64,000 nucleotides of DNA from JAHEJE01 sp965216335 (GCA_965216335.1 OZ244154.1:930001-994000); one strand, 5' to 3'; shown: positions 1 to 8,974, counted from the first letter of the stretch. The notes: generated by a model not told the origin, from the sequence alone. Made by a program: numbers and translations.

Positions 1-1
1 T

Positions 2-106
2 CTCTACCGCCAACGCAGCACCAAAAGGCCGGGCGAATGGCTTGGCAGACTCGTGCTCGGCTACGAAGACGAAAAAGTCAAAATCTTCGGCGCGTCCATC
101 TTCTGA
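2..106 (+). CDS. C-terminal end of an unidentified protein (partial)
   Basis: The last 34 codons of a frame that is open at the left edge and stops at TGA 104-106. The tail ends in VLGYEDEKVKIFGASIF. I do not recognise the family. The stop lies 13 bases before the ATG of the PPIase gene, so the two may be co-transcribed. With so little sequence, a chance open frame cannot be ruled out. Confidence 0.4.
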   Translation, partial: LYRQRSTKRPGEWLGRLVLGYEDEKVKIFGASIF

Positions 107-119
107 ACGGATACCCCGC

Positions 120-629
120 ATGAACGAAACCATACAGGACGGCAAGCTTGTCGAACTCACCTACAAGGTGACCGATGTCAAATCGGGCCATGTGCTGACG
201 GCGGTCGAGTTTCCGCTTGGCTATGTTCATGGCCACAACGAGGTTCTGGCGCCCTTCGTTCACAAGGAGTTGGAAGGCAAATCCGCCGGCGACGAGATCG
301 AGGTGCCGTTCGACGGCAGCGAGATCTATGGCCCAAGGGACGAGGCCCTGGTGTTTACCGACCACATCGAAAATGTACCCGAGGAATTCCGGAAGGTCGG
401 CACCTCAATCCTGATGGAAAACGACAACGGACAGACCCGCAGCTTTCTCGTCACGCGCGTGGACGACAAGACGCTGACCGTCGACGGCAACAATCCGCTA
501 TGCGGACGCCAGGTGGTGTTCACGCTCAAAGTGCTGACAGTGCGCGACGCCACCGCCGAGGAGATCGAAGCGGGCGGCCCGCAGCTTCCCGACAGCGACA
601 CCGGTGATGCCCTGAAAGTGCCGGTCTGA
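120..629 (+). CDS. SlyD-like FKBP-type peptidyl-prolyl cis-trans isomerase
   Basis: A 169-aa cytosolic prolyl isomerase/chaperone of the SlyD branch of FKBPs. The FKBP core starts at VELTYKVTDVKSG, followed by the typical GYVHGHNEVLAPFVHKELEG strand and loop, then GKSAGDEIEV. The inserted IF-type segment follows, and the chain returns to the core with NPLCGRQVVFTLKV. The ATG at 120 is preferred over an in-frame TTG at 42, because residues before it (rich in Lys and Ser) do not belong to the family and overlap the preceding frame. There is no His-rich metal-binding tail, unlike E. coli SlyD. Probably a folding helper; substrate unknown. Confidence 0.85.
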   Translation: MNETIQDGKLVELTYKVTDVKSGHVLTAVEFPLGYVHGHNEVLAPFVHKELEGKSAGDEIEVPFDGSEIYGPRDEALVFTDHIENVPEEFRKVGTSILMENDNGQTRSFLVTRVDDKTLTVDGNNPLCGRQVVFTLKVLTVRDATAEEIEAGGPQLPDSDTGDALKVPV

Positions 630-708
630 ACACCCTGCTTCCAGACCGCCTGTATTTTAAGATATCGACGCTACCAGTCGGTTCGTTCGCCCATGGTCCA
701 CACGCGAT

Positions 709-867
709 CTACGGCCGCTTGGGCGTTTCATAGTCCGCTTCTTTTTGCATGGGTTCCCAGACCGTCTCGAACCCGACAAAACCCTTGGCATTCGGCTTCA
801 TCTGACGGGTTTCAAAGAACCGCGCCTTGCCAACGGGGACATCGGTTGCGGGTTTTTGCTCGCTCAT
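709..867 (-). CDS. Small conserved-looking 52-aa protein
   Basis: A short gene on the minus strand with ATG at 867-865 and TAG at 711-709. A good ribosome site (GAGGTGA, four bases upstream) precedes the ATG. The product starts MSEQKPATDVPVGKARFFET and contains GFVGFETVWEPMQKE; it is hydrophilic, with no membrane segment or signal peptide. I do not recognise a family. Codon choice matches the neighbours. It stands alone between the PPIase gene and a 267-bp inverted-repeat element. The ribosome site and clean frame argue that it is real. Confidence 0.6.
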   Translation of the reverse strand: MSEQKPATDVPVGKARFFETRQMKPNAKGFVGFETVWEPMQKEADYETPKRP

Positions 868-943
868 GGATCACCTCGTATCGTCTTGCATTTCCTGCGG
901 CAGCAAACAGCGCCGGCGCGGAGGCGCCAGACGGCAACTGTTG

Positions 944-1210
944 CTAGAGCACTTTCCGATCATATGGAATCGCTTGACCGGGTTTCCGCGTCTGCTGGCT
1001 AAGCATGCTTCGCGCCGCGGCCTGGTTGGCCGCAAGCGGAGCATGGTGACGTCCAGCGGGCGCGGAAATCCGGCCTTCGGTGGGCCAAATTCGCCCATCT
1101 GGTGCGTTGCGGTGCTTGCCCGATGCACCGCATCGCGCTGCGCACCGCGCCTGCCATATGAACGAATTTGGCTCCATCAAGTGATCCCATATGATCGGAA
1201 AGTGCTCTAG
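944..1210. repeat. MITE-like element, copy 1 (CTAG-flanked, 34-bp inverted ends)
   Basis: Both ends read CTAGAGCACTTTCCGATCAT inward, and the match continues for about 34 bases with two mismatches. CTAG at each outer edge could be a TA or CTAG target duplication. The interior has no convincing gene, though several frames stay open by chance. Related copies lie at 5448-5673 (diverged) and 58321-58604 (opposite orientation, well conserved). Ends plus size fit a non-autonomous transposon. Confidence 0.8.
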
Positions 1211-1264
1211 CTTGCTGATTGCAATATACGCGATGGTAATGCAGGATGAAAGGCTGTAGACGCC

Positions 1265-1648
1265 CTACCCGCCTGCGACGCCCAGCCTTTTTACTAACTT
1301 CACGCGGGCACGGATGCGTTTGCCTTTCCACGGGATGTAACCGACCTTGTTGCACCATCTGGCGGAGAAGACCTTCTTGACGCCTTCAACCTTGAACCGG
1401 AACCGGAGACATTTGCCGGATCGGGTCACCTTGGCGCCTGAGTAGATACCCGGAATTTGAATGGTGACCCGGCAGTTCCGGGTCAGGCGCGCCCGCGCAG
1501 TCTCAACGGTACCGCGGAAACTCCCGGTGATGTTGTAGGTTCCGGGCACCGCCCAACGGTGCTTGCACGATTTCGCCGCCGCTTCACCCGGCGAAAACAG
1601 CAGGCCGGCAAACATCAACGCACATGCGGACATGAGATGCTTGTTCAT
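1265..1648 (-). CDS. Secreted/periplasmic protein of unknown function
   Basis: A 127-aa protein with a clear Sec signal peptide: Lys at residue 3, a hydrophobic stretch to about residue 22, and a likely cut after GEAAA. The mature part is very basic (many Arg/Lys) and has four Cys (CKHRW, NCRVT, KCLRF, WCNKV) that could form two disulphides. It looks like a small beta-rich domain. The ATG has a GGGAGC ribosome site. No family recognised. It is monocistronic, about 180 bases downstream of sat on the same strand. Confidence 0.65.
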   Translation of the reverse strand: MNKHLMSACALMFAGLLFSPGEAAAKSCKHRWAVPGTYNITGSFRGTVETARARLTRNCRVTIQIPGIYSGAKVTRSGKCLRFRFKVEGVKKVFSARWCNKVGYIPWKGKRIRARVKLVKRLGVAGG

Positions 1649-1829
1649 AATCGCTCCCGTAGCTCAGCGGACAAACGCATGAGACCCGGCGCGCCAGTTG
1701 GCGACGACCCTCGTCTGCGTTCGAAAACACATCCCCCGATCCGATACCGAACCCTGTCGCCACGTCCACAGGCTCGGGCCTTATGGTTAATGTTCGGTAA
1801 ACAACAAGCGCTTGACAAAAACACGCGCC

Positions 1830-2999
1830 CTATAATCCTGCGTAATAGTCCCGCAGCACCGCAACCACCTCTGGTCGGCTGAACTCCTTTGGAATGTCCT
1901 CGCCGTTGGTCAGCATTTCGCGCTGACGCGTGCCGGATATCGATATCCGCTCCTCCGGCCCATGCGGACAGGTCTTGGCCGTCGCCATGCCGTCGCACTT
2001 GTTGCAGTAAAAGGTGATGTCGATCTTGAGCGGCGCCGTATGCAGCGCCCCGGCCCACAGGTCGTCGAATACATCCTGGGCATCGTAAGGCCCGTAGTAG
2101 TCGCCTACGCCGGCGTGATCGCGACCGACGATCAGATGCGAACAACCGAAATTTTGCCGGATCAGGGCATGGATCAGCGCCTCACGCGGCCCGCCATATC
2201 GCATCTCGATCGGGTAACCGGCCTGAATGACCGTGCCGGGGACGAAATAGTTGTCGATCATCGCCTGGATCGCCGCGGTGCGGACTTCTGAGGGAATGTC
2301 CCCCGGCTTCAGGGCACCAAGCACCTGATGGATGAAGACGCCGTCAGTGATTTCAACGGCGATCTTGGCCAGATATTCATGGCTGCGGTGCATCGGATTG
2401 CGGGTCTGAAAGGCGGCGACCTGCGTCCAGCCGCGTTCGGCAAACATGGCCCGCGACTGCTCCGGGCGCAGGTACAGTTCGGGATATGTCTCGGGGAAAT
2501 GGCCTTCCGACAGAACCACGACCGGACCGGCAAGGTTGACGTCACCCTGCTCCATGACCTTCCGGACGCCCGGATGATCCTCATCTGTTGTCCGATAGAC
2601 ATTGCGGCATTCAAACGCCTTGTCGATTTCGTATGTCTCGGTGAGCGTGAGAATGCCCAGAATTTCGCCGGTCTCGCCATCGGCCAACGCGACGTCGTCG
2701 TTGATCGCGAGACCTTCGGCCACATCCCGGCTCGTCGACAGCGTGATCGGGATCGGCCAGAAGACACCGTCTGAGAGTTTCATGTCGGCGCACACGCCAT
2801 GCCAGTCGGCCTTGCCCATGAAGCCGGCCAGAGGGGTGTATGCCCCCATACCAAGCATGAACAGATCAGAAACCTCCCGGCTGGTCAGCACCACCTTGTC
2901 CAACGTTGCCGCCCGCGCCAGAGCGTCCGCCCGCTCGCCGGCTGGCGCCAGCCGTGGTTTCAATTCACCGCCGCCATGCGGTGGCACCAATTCAGCCAT
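1830..2999 (-). CDS. sat: Sulfate adenylyltransferase (ATP sulfurylase), Sat type
   Basis: 389 aa. Makes adenosine 5'-phosphosulfate from ATP and sulfate, the first step of sulfate activation in the cytosol. This is the single-chain Sat/Met3 type, not CysDN. Visible motifs are QTRNPMHRSHE (residues 198-208, the QxRNPxHxxHE nucleotide site), GRDHAGVGDYYGPYDAQ, CDGMATAKTCPHG and SGTRQREML. Length is normal for the family. The ATG at 2999 is chosen because GGGGAAGG lies just upstream; an in-frame TTG at 3020 lacks this. No APS kinase or reductase gene is adjacent, so it does not show whether the role is assimilatory. Confidence 0.93.
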   Translation of the reverse strand: MAELVPPHGGGELKPRLAPAGERADALARAATLDKVVLTSREVSDLFMLGMGAYTPLAGFMGKADWHGVCADMKLSDGVFWPIPITLSTSRDVAEGLAINDDVALADGETGEILGILTLTETYEIDKAFECRNVYRTTDEDHPGVRKVMEQGDVNLAGPVVVLSEGHFPETYPELYLRPEQSRAMFAERGWTQVAAFQTRNPMHRSHEYLAKIAVEITDGVFIHQVLGALKPGDIPSEVRTAAIQAMIDNYFVPGTVIQAGYPIEMRYGGPREALIHALIRQNFGCSHLIVGRDHAGVGDYYGPYDAQDVFDDLWAGALHTAPLKIDITFYCNKCDGMATAKTCPHGPEERISISGTRQREMLTNGEDIPKEFSRPEVVAVLRDYYAGL

Positions 3000-3196
3000 G
3001 TGCACCTTCCCCGAATTCAAACAATTGCGAGCGTGACCCTAACATCACCAAACGGAAAACGCGAACAACAGGTGTGTGTAGTTTGTGGTCTCCAGCGAGG
3101 TTGACGGTTGCTTGGGCTGGCTGGCCGTATTCAAGGGTACTGTGGATCAGCGTTGAGGCGGACCCACAGTTACCGACGGCGTACCGGGCCGACAGC

Positions 3197-4258
3197 CTAC
3201 GCGTCCGCTACCGGACGAGGTATGGTCACGGGTGAGGATGAAAACAGTGACAAGCGTTTCTTGCGATATCTGGACGCCGGCATTCCGACGTGCCGTCTGA
3301 AGGCATTCCGGAAGCTTGACGGTTCCGTGTAACCGACTTCGGCAGCGACATCTTCTATGGGCATGTCTGATGTTTCCAGCATCTGCTTTGCCTCTTCGAT
3401 CTGCAGTGTCTGTATGTAGTCGATCGGCGTGTGCCCGGTGGCCTTTCGAAAGCGGCGCAGCAAGCTGCGCTCGGCCAGCCCGAAACGTTCGGCCATTGCG
3501 GCCACAGGGGCCGCCAGAGCATAGTTGTCAGCGGCCCAAACCTGGGCCTGGGCAACGAGCCTGTCCTCATGCTGCACCCCAGCGGTCAGCGAAGCATAGT
3601 GCAACTGGCCTTCATCGTGCGGCTGCAGCAGGTAGACTTTGGCAATGCGCCTGGCCTCCTCGCGGCCGGCAATTCTTCCTACCAGATAGAGCACAAGGTC
3701 ACCCCAGGCGGACGCACCACCGGCGGTAACGATCCTGTGTCCGTCTCCTGCCGGGACCAGGACCCTCTCCCTGCGCAGCGTGACCTGAGGAAAACGCTGT
3801 GCAATCACGTCACAAACACCCCAATGGCTGGTGGCCTCAAGGCCGTCCAGCAATCCGGTCGCTGCAAGAAGCAAGGCCCCTGAGCACACCGAAGTGATGA
3901 TCGCCCCACTGGTATGGACCTGTGTCAGCCAGGGGATCAGCTCACCGAATTCCGTTGGCAGAGGCCCATTCGGGTCAAGGTGCAGATCAGGAACGATCAC
4001 AAGATCCGGCTGACCGAAGTCCCGGAGGCGACCGTCCGGTGTAATCCTGCGACCGTTGATGTCGACATAGCATCTGCCGTCGAGTGAAAGCAGTGCTGCC
4101 TGGAAAACCGGAGGCTTGGGTTGCGCCCCATGCAACATTTCCCAATCGCGCCCCACCGACGCAAGTGCATCGACAATGCAATAGGCCGTCTAAGACCCGG
4201 AGCAAGGCAAGGTCACGACTGCCGTGCGGCAAACATTGTCACTGAAACTCATCATCAT
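3197..4258 (-). pseudogene. GlxA-family regulator (DJ-1/PfpI plus AraC HTH) with in-frame TAG
   Basis: The frame begins at ATG 4258 (or 4252) and reads VVTLPCSGS, then TAG at 4192-4190, then TAYCIVDALASVGRDWEML without any frame change. Both sides match the GlxA N-terminus (typically VTLPGSVASTAY...LASVGRDWE), and a single base change (TCG to TAG) explains the stop. Downstream the reading is intact: PfpI-like domain with the nucleophile-position Cys in TSVCSGALLLAATGLLDG, then an AraC-type double HTH ending in a PSSFRNAFRRHVGMPASRYR motif. Restart at GTG 4156 would give 319 aa lacking the first strand of the fold. Divergent from the methyltransferase gene at 4368. A sequencing error is the main alternative. 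Confidence 0.75.
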
Positions 4259-4367
4259 GTCGGATATTCACCGGTTTGGTCATTTCCCGGCATATCATGG
4301 GAGGAGAGTACGGGGCAAGACACTAAGGAACTTGACCAGCCCCTTTGGGCACGACCGGAGAAAGACC

Positions 4368-5447
4368 ATGAACGATCAGACCCCAATCGCCTTTGATACC
4401 GCCAAGTCGGAAGCATTTGCTGATCGGCTTGTCGGCGCGCTAAACGATGCTGCCCTGATACTGATGACGTCGCTAGGTCATCGCACCCATCTCTTCGATG
4501 TCTTCGCCACTCTGCCCGGCGTGACGGCGGGGGAACTGGCCGACAAAGCCGGTTTGGCCGAGCGGTACGTACGCGAATGGCTGGGTGCGATGGTGACTGC
4601 GGGCGTTGTCGAATACGCGCCTGGAACAAAAACCTATAGGCTGCCCGCCGAACATGCAGCATGGCTAACCCGCGCGGCAAGCCCCAACAACATGGCGGTC
4701 ACCAGCCAGTTGATCACGGTAAACGCCTCGGTGGAGGATGAGATGCTTGCGCGGTTTCGTGATGGTGCCGGAACCCAGTACCACCAATATTGCCGCTTCC
4801 ACGAGGTGATGGCGGAAGACAGCGGACAGACAGTCACCGCGGCCTTGGACGACCGGATCCTACCGCTCGTTCCTGGACTGGTGGAAGACCTGACGCGTGG
4901 CGTCGACGTCCTCGACGTCGGCTGCGGCGCCGGCCGGATATTGTTGGAGTTGGCCAAAAGGTTTCCTGCAAGCCAGTTTACAGGTGTTGACCTGTGCGCC
5001 GAAGCCTTTGCCGAGACCGAGCACGAAGCCGCACAAATGAACCAGTCAAATGTCCATTTCCATGCCCGGGACCTGTCGCAGGTCCGAACGATCGGTGCTT
5101 TCGATGTCATCTTGGCATTCGACGCGGTTCATGATCAAAAGGATCCCCAGGGATTGGTCGACCTGGTCTTCAATTCTTTGAAGGATGGAGGCGTGTTCCT
5201 CATGCAGGACATCGGGGGATCGCGTGACCTGGAGACCAATATCGGCAACCCGTTTTCACCACTTCTCTATACGATTTCCCTGATGCACTGCACCCCGGTC
5301 TCGATCGGGCAAGGCGGTCCGGGACTGGGCGCAATGTGGGGCGTTGAAACGGCGGCGGAGTTCCTTGCCAACGCAGGCTTCAAACAGGTCGAGATGCACC
5401 GCTTGGCGCATGACCCGATCAATGCCTACTTTGTCGCCCGTCATTAG
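4368..5447 (+). CDS. SAM-dependent methyltransferase with N-terminal winged helix
   Basis: 359 aa. The first ~100 residues form a winged-helix/dimerisation region (LFDVFATLPGVTAGELADKAG...RYVREWLGAMVTAGVVEY), as in O-methyltransferases and Rv2258c-like proteins. The class I methyltransferase fold follows, with the SAM loop VLDVGCGAGRILLELA, acidic motif FTGVDLC and FDVILAFDAVHD. The ATG at 4368 follows CCGGAG; an upstream in-frame start at 4224 lacks family similarity. It is transcribed divergently from the broken GlxA-type gene, which may once have controlled it. Substrate not inferable. Confidence 0.8.
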   Translation: MNDQTPIAFDTAKSEAFADRLVGALNDAALILMTSLGHRTHLFDVFATLPGVTAGELADKAGLAERYVREWLGAMVTAGVVEYAPGTKTYRLPAEHAAWLTRAASPNNMAVTSQLITVNASVEDEMLARFRDGAGTQYHQYCRFHEVMAEDSGQTVTAALDDRILPLVPGLVEDLTRGVDVLDVGCGAGRILLELAKRFPASQFTGVDLCAEAFAETEHEAAQMNQSNVHFHARDLSQVRTIGAFDVILAFDAVHDQKDPQGLVDLVFNSLKDGGVFLMQDIGGSRDLETNIGNPFSPLLYTISLMHCTPVSIGQGGPGLGAMWGVETAAEFLANAGFKQVEMHRLAHDPINAYFVARH

Positions 5448-5673
5448 AACCGGTTTCGATTGGCCGGGTTTCCGGGTCTGCCGGCCGAACATGGCGGTCC
5501 CCGCGTTCACGGGGACGGTCTGCAGGTGCGGAAACTCGGCCTCCGGTGGGCCAGTTTCGCCCATCGCGTACGCCCACGGGCGTGCCTGATACACCGCATC
5601 ACACCCGTGCGCCCCGTCCGACAGATGAACGATTTTGGCTTTTTCAATCGATCCCGTATGATCGGGACGTGTT
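5448..5673. repeat. MITE-like element, copy 2 (diverged)
   Basis: Fills the gap between the methyltransferase stop and the monooxygenase ribosome site. The right end (ATCCCGTATGATCGGGACGT) corresponds to ATCCCATATGATCGGAAAGT in the other copies. The interior shares the GGTTTCCG, CTCCGGTGGGCCAGTTTCGCC and ATGAACGATTTTGGCT blocks with recognisable substitutions. The left end is degraded. Because it abuts GAGGAA at 5675-5680, it forms most of the 5' untranslated region of the next gene. Confidence 0.65.
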
Positions 5674-5687
5674 CGAGGAAAATCCAC

Positions 5688-6836
5688 ATGAAGGCAAAAG
5701 AGACAAGGGATGTCATCATTATTGGCGCGGGCCTGTCCGGTCTTGCGGCCGCGAAAGAGCTGCGCGCCCGCGATGTCCCCGTCACAATTCTTGAGGCATC
5801 AGATCGCATCGCATCACCCTGGCGGGCGCGTCACCCGAGGCTGCGCCTGAATATTCACCGGCACTTTGCTCGGCTGCCCGGCCGGCAGGAAGTCCCTAAC
5901 CGGGACACGTACCTGCCACGGGACGCAGTGGTCGCGTACCTGGAAGACTATGCAGAAGCGCTGGATGTGACGATCCATCTGGGAACGAGAGTTCTCGATG
6001 TGCAGCGTGATCGCGATGGCTGGCGTTTGGAAACAGACAATCGGAACTTTCACAGCACCCATCTGATCGTTGCCACCGGGCGCGAGCGCTTGCGGCACAT
6101 ACCGACATGGCCGGGCATGGAGGAATTCGGCGGTGAAATCGTCCACGCGGCAGACTTCGCCGAGCCGTCCAGTTACGACGGCAAGAAAGTTCTGGTGATC
6201 GGTGCGGGAAACTCCGGAACGGATATCCTCAACCATCTCTCGCGCAGCAATCCCGCCCGCGTGTGGGTTTCCGTCCGGCATGGCCCGGCGATCCTGCCAA
6301 CACGGATACTGGGTTTTCCGCTTCATCGCCTCGCCAATCTGTTCGCGTCGTTTCCCAGGTGGTCGCTGGATCCGGCCTTTGCAATCATGCAAAGGCTGTT
6401 TCTTGGGGATTTGCACCGCTTCGGCCTGCGCCGGCATTCATTGGGCGGCGGCACCCGTTTGCTTGATCATGGCGTGACGTTCGCTCTGGATGACGGGTTT
6501 GTGGCCGCACTGAAGGCCGGGCGCTTCGAAGCTGTCGAGCAGACCGCGGGCTTCACGCCGACTTCAGTTGAACTGACCGACGGACGCCAGCTTCATCCGG
6601 ACGTGGTGATTTGCGCCACCGGCTACCGGCCGGGCCTAGGCGACTTGTTCGGCGAGCTTGGGGTCTTGAACGACAAGGGCTATCCCAGACACCCGATGGG
6701 TGAGGCCGATGCCATGAACCCAGGCCTTTGGTTTACCGGCTTCGGAGTTATCTTTCAGGGCTTCTTTCATGCCGCAGGCGTGAGTGCCCGCCGCATTGCG
6801 GAGTCCATCGGATCGCAGATGACCGCATCCGGCTGA
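5688..6836 (+). CDS. Flavin-containing monooxygenase-like NAD(P)/FAD oxidoreductase
   Basis: 382 aa, CzcO/FMO-like. An N-terminal FAD-binding Rossmann motif is visible in IIIGAGLSGLAAAKELR. The second dinucleotide site is VLVIGAGNSGTDI near residue 170. The late motif CATGYRPGLGDLF matches the family's ATGY element. The ATG at 5688 has GAGGAA eight bases upstream; the longer frame upstream runs through the repeat and is not protein-like. It probably oxidises a small lipophilic or N/S-containing substrate using NADPH and O2; the substrate is unknown. Same strand as the methyltransferase and SDR genes, but with gaps of about 240 and 220 bp. Confidence 0.82.
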   Translation: MKAKETRDVIIIGAGLSGLAAAKELRARDVPVTILEASDRIASPWRARHPRLRLNIHRHFARLPGRQEVPNRDTYLPRDAVVAYLEDYAEALDVTIHLGTRVLDVQRDRDGWRLETDNRNFHSTHLIVATGRERLRHIPTWPGMEEFGGEIVHAADFAEPSSYDGKKVLVIGAGNSGTDILNHLSRSNPARVWVSVRHGPAILPTRILGFPLHRLANLFASFPRWSLDPAFAIMQRLFLGDLHRFGLRRHSLGGGTRLLDHGVTFALDDGFVAALKAGRFEAVEQTAGFTPTSVELTDGRQLHPDVVICATGYRPGLGDLFGELGVLNDKGYPRHPMGEADAMNPGLWFTGFGVIFQGFFHAAGVSARRIAESIGSQMTASG

Positions 6837-7056
6837 GAGCACCGTCCGTTTGCGGACTCTCGATGGGCCATCCGCCGAGCCCGGCCGCCTTCCGGTGGGT
6901 TCCAGCGAAATCTCGTACCGGAGCGACTGCGGCCATGCTAAGACCAGTTCAACAACGCCATTGCTTGCGTAAGGGCAGGAATTCGGCGCACCGTTGATGC
7001 TGTGTGTTGCTGAAGCGGCAAGACCTGTAGAGGCTCAATGAAGGGGAGAGTTCAGC

Positions 7057-7833
7057 TTGGCTGGTGTCAAAGGAAGAGTTGCCCTCGTGACCGGTGCCGG
7101 CAGCGCGGGTGGAATCGGGTTTGCGACTGCAAGACTGCTCTTGGCGGCCGGAGCCAGGGTTGCCATCACATCGACGACGGAGCGCATCGATGAGCGCCTC
7201 GCAGAACTTGACGGACCCTCAGGACAGGTGTTTGCCAAACCGGCGGACCTCACCGATCCGGCTGCGGTCAATGCTCTGGTCGGCGATGTTGCGGACGCAC
7301 TCGGACCGATAGACATCCTGGTCAACAACGCAGGCATGGTGCAGGTTGGCAGGGATGAACCATCGGCGCCGCTTCACCGGACCTCCGATGAAGGGTGGCG
7401 ATACGGTCTCGACATCAACCTGACCAGCGCGTTCCTCGTGACCCGCGCCGTCCTTCCGGGAATGATGGACCGCAACCATGGCCGTATTGTACAGATGGCC
7501 TCGGTGACCGGTCCTGTCGTCGGCATCCCGGGAAGCGCGGTTTATGGCGCGGCGAAAGCCGGCATGCTTGGAATGACCCGTTCGCTGGCCATCGAAGCGG
7601 GCGCGTACAACATAACCGTAAATTGTGTCGGCCCCGGCTGGATCGAGACCGCCTCCAGCAGCGAAGCAGAAATCGTCGCCGGAAGCTACACCCCGGCGGG
7701 CCGCCCCGGCCGGCCGGAGGAGGTCGGTCACGTCGCCGTGTTTCTTTCGAGCGACGAGGCGAGCTATGTCACAGGCCAACTCGTTGTCGTGGATGGCGGC
7801 AACACCATCCAGGAATACAAGGTCGCGCTATAA
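7057..7833 (+). CDS. Short-chain dehydrogenase/reductase (FabG-like)
   Basis: 258 aa, classical SDR. Cofactor loop TGAGSAGGIG near residue 13, NNAG, catalytic Ser in QMASVTG and YGAAKAG (YxxxK), then the C-terminal YVTGQLVVVDGG. Starts at TTG 7057 behind AGGGGAG; there is no in-frame ATG nearby and the N-terminus fits the family exactly. Substrate unknown. Ends 30 bases before the convergent potA stop. Confidence 0.85.
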   Translation: MAGVKGRVALVTGAGSAGGIGFATARLLLAAGARVAITSTTERIDERLAELDGPSGQVFAKPADLTDPAAVNALVGDVADALGPIDILVNNAGMVQVGRDEPSAPLHRTSDEGWRYGLDINLTSAFLVTRAVLPGMMDRNHGRIVQMASVTGPVVGIPGSAVYGAAKAGMLGMTRSLAIEAGAYNITVNCVGPGWIETASSSEAEIVAGSYTPAGRPGRPEEVGHVAVFLSSDEASYVTGQLVVVDGGNTIQEYKVAL

Positions 7834-7862
7834 CAGCAGAGACCGCAAGCATTGGCTCGCGG

Positions 7863-8960
7863 TCAATTCTCAAGCAGGAGCACTGCCTGCTGTGGCCACG
7901 ATACCGTAATGCCGTCACCGGACTGGTACTTGGCACGGTTCGTGTCGTCGGCATTCTGCATGGCGACCAGGATCGGTTCCGTCTGGTCCTGCACGGTGAC
8001 ATAGAGATGCGTTCTGTCGCCGAGGTAGGCTGCCGAACGGACGATTGCCTGGGCAGACGCATCGTGCGCACTCTTGCGGTTCGCCCCGGCGAAGATCTTT
8101 TCCGGACGCAGTCCGAGAACGACCGCGTCGCCGGGCTCGTGTGAACCGCTGCTTGCCGGGAGCCGCACACGCCCGAGGCGATCTGTGTCGACAATCAGAG
8201 CTTTCCCGTCCGAGCTCCCGACCCTGCCTTCGAAAATATTCATGGCCCCCAGGAATTCAGCAACAAAACGGGTGCGCGGCATGGCATACAAACTCGTCGG
8301 GGAATCGGCCTCGAGAACCTTGCCCTGGTCCATGACGGCAATGCGGTCAGACATCGTCAGGGCTTCTTCCTGATCATGGGTGACGAGGATGAAGCTAATG
8401 CCCAGCGACTTCTGCAGGTCGCGCAATTCGAGCTGCATCTGCTCACGCAGCTTCTTGTCGAGCGCACCGAGCGGTTCGTCCAGCAGCAGCACCTTGGGCC
8501 GCTTGATCAGAGCCCGGGCAAGGGCAACCCGCTGGCGCTGGCCGCCTGACAGCTCATCGGCTCGCCGCTCGCCATAACCCTCCAACCTGATCATGGCCAA
8601 CGCCTCGTCGACCCTCGCCGACAGCTCATCTCTGGTCAATGCCTGTTTGCGCAGGCCGAAGGCAATATTCTGGAACACGTTGAGATGAGGAAAAATGGCA
8701 TAGCTCTGAAACACCATGTTGACCGGCCGGCGGTATGGCGGCACGCCGGACACCGGTTCCCCGTCGATGAAAATCTCACCGCTGGTCGGCGTTTCGAATC
8801 CGCCCAGCATGCGCAGCAGCGTTGTCTTGCCGCAGCCGGACGGCCCAAGCAGCGAGAAGAACTCGCCGCGGCCGATTTGCAGATCGACACCATCGACCGC
8901 GCGGACAGGGCCGAAGTGCTTGGAGACATTGGCGATATGGATGAAGTCGTGGTCGGTCAT
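7863..8960 (-). CDS. potA: Polyamine-type ABC transporter, ATP-binding subunit
   Basis: 365 aa. Energises import through the PotB/PotC permeases at the inner membrane. Walker A GPSGCGKTT, signature LSGGQRQRVALARAL, Walker B LLLDEPLGALD and switch LVTHDQEEA are present; a TOBE-type C-terminal domain follows (about residues 280-365). The ATG at 8960 is chosen because the longer frame overlaps potC with non-family sequence. It is the last gene of potB-potC-potA. Substrate is inferred only from family: putrescine/spermidine or a related amine. Confidence 0.88.
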   Translation of the reverse strand: MTDHDFIHIANVSKHFGPVRAVDGVDLQIGRGEFFSLLGPSGCGKTTLLRMLGGFETPTSGEIFIDGEPVSGVPPYRRPVNMVFQSYAIFPHLNVFQNIAFGLRKQALTRDELSARVDEALAMIRLEGYGERRADELSGGQRQRVALARALIKRPKVLLLDEPLGALDKKLREQMQLELRDLQKSLGISFILVTHDQEEALTMSDRIAVMDQGKVLEADSPTSLYAMPRTRFVAEFLGAMNIFEGRVGSSDGKALIVDTDRLGRVRLPASSGSHEPGDAVVLGLRPEKIFAGANRKSAHDASAQAIVRSAAYLGDRTHLYVTVQDQTEPILVAMQNADDTNRAKYQSGDGITVSWPQQAVLLLEN

Positions 8961-8974
8961 GGCGGGTTGTCCGG

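Noticed and set aside
1654..1735. tRNA-like 5' half (CCCGTAGCTCAGCGGA) and GTTCGAAA
   Set aside because: The D-arm and T-loop motifs are present, but no anticodon stem or acceptor pairing can be drawn. The GGGAGC part is the ribosome site of the minus-strand gene. Probably coincidence or a very old remnant.
1787..1801. CtrA-like site TTAA-N7-TAAA upstream of the secreted protein gene
   Set aside because: One mismatch and 140 bp from the start; such matches are frequent by chance and no further evidence supports it.
1812..1837. TTGACA and TATAAT on the plus strand
   Set aside because: Both hexamers are perfect but only 13 bases apart, too close for a sigma-70 promoter, and no plus-strand gene follows. 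The TATAAT lies over the sat stop.
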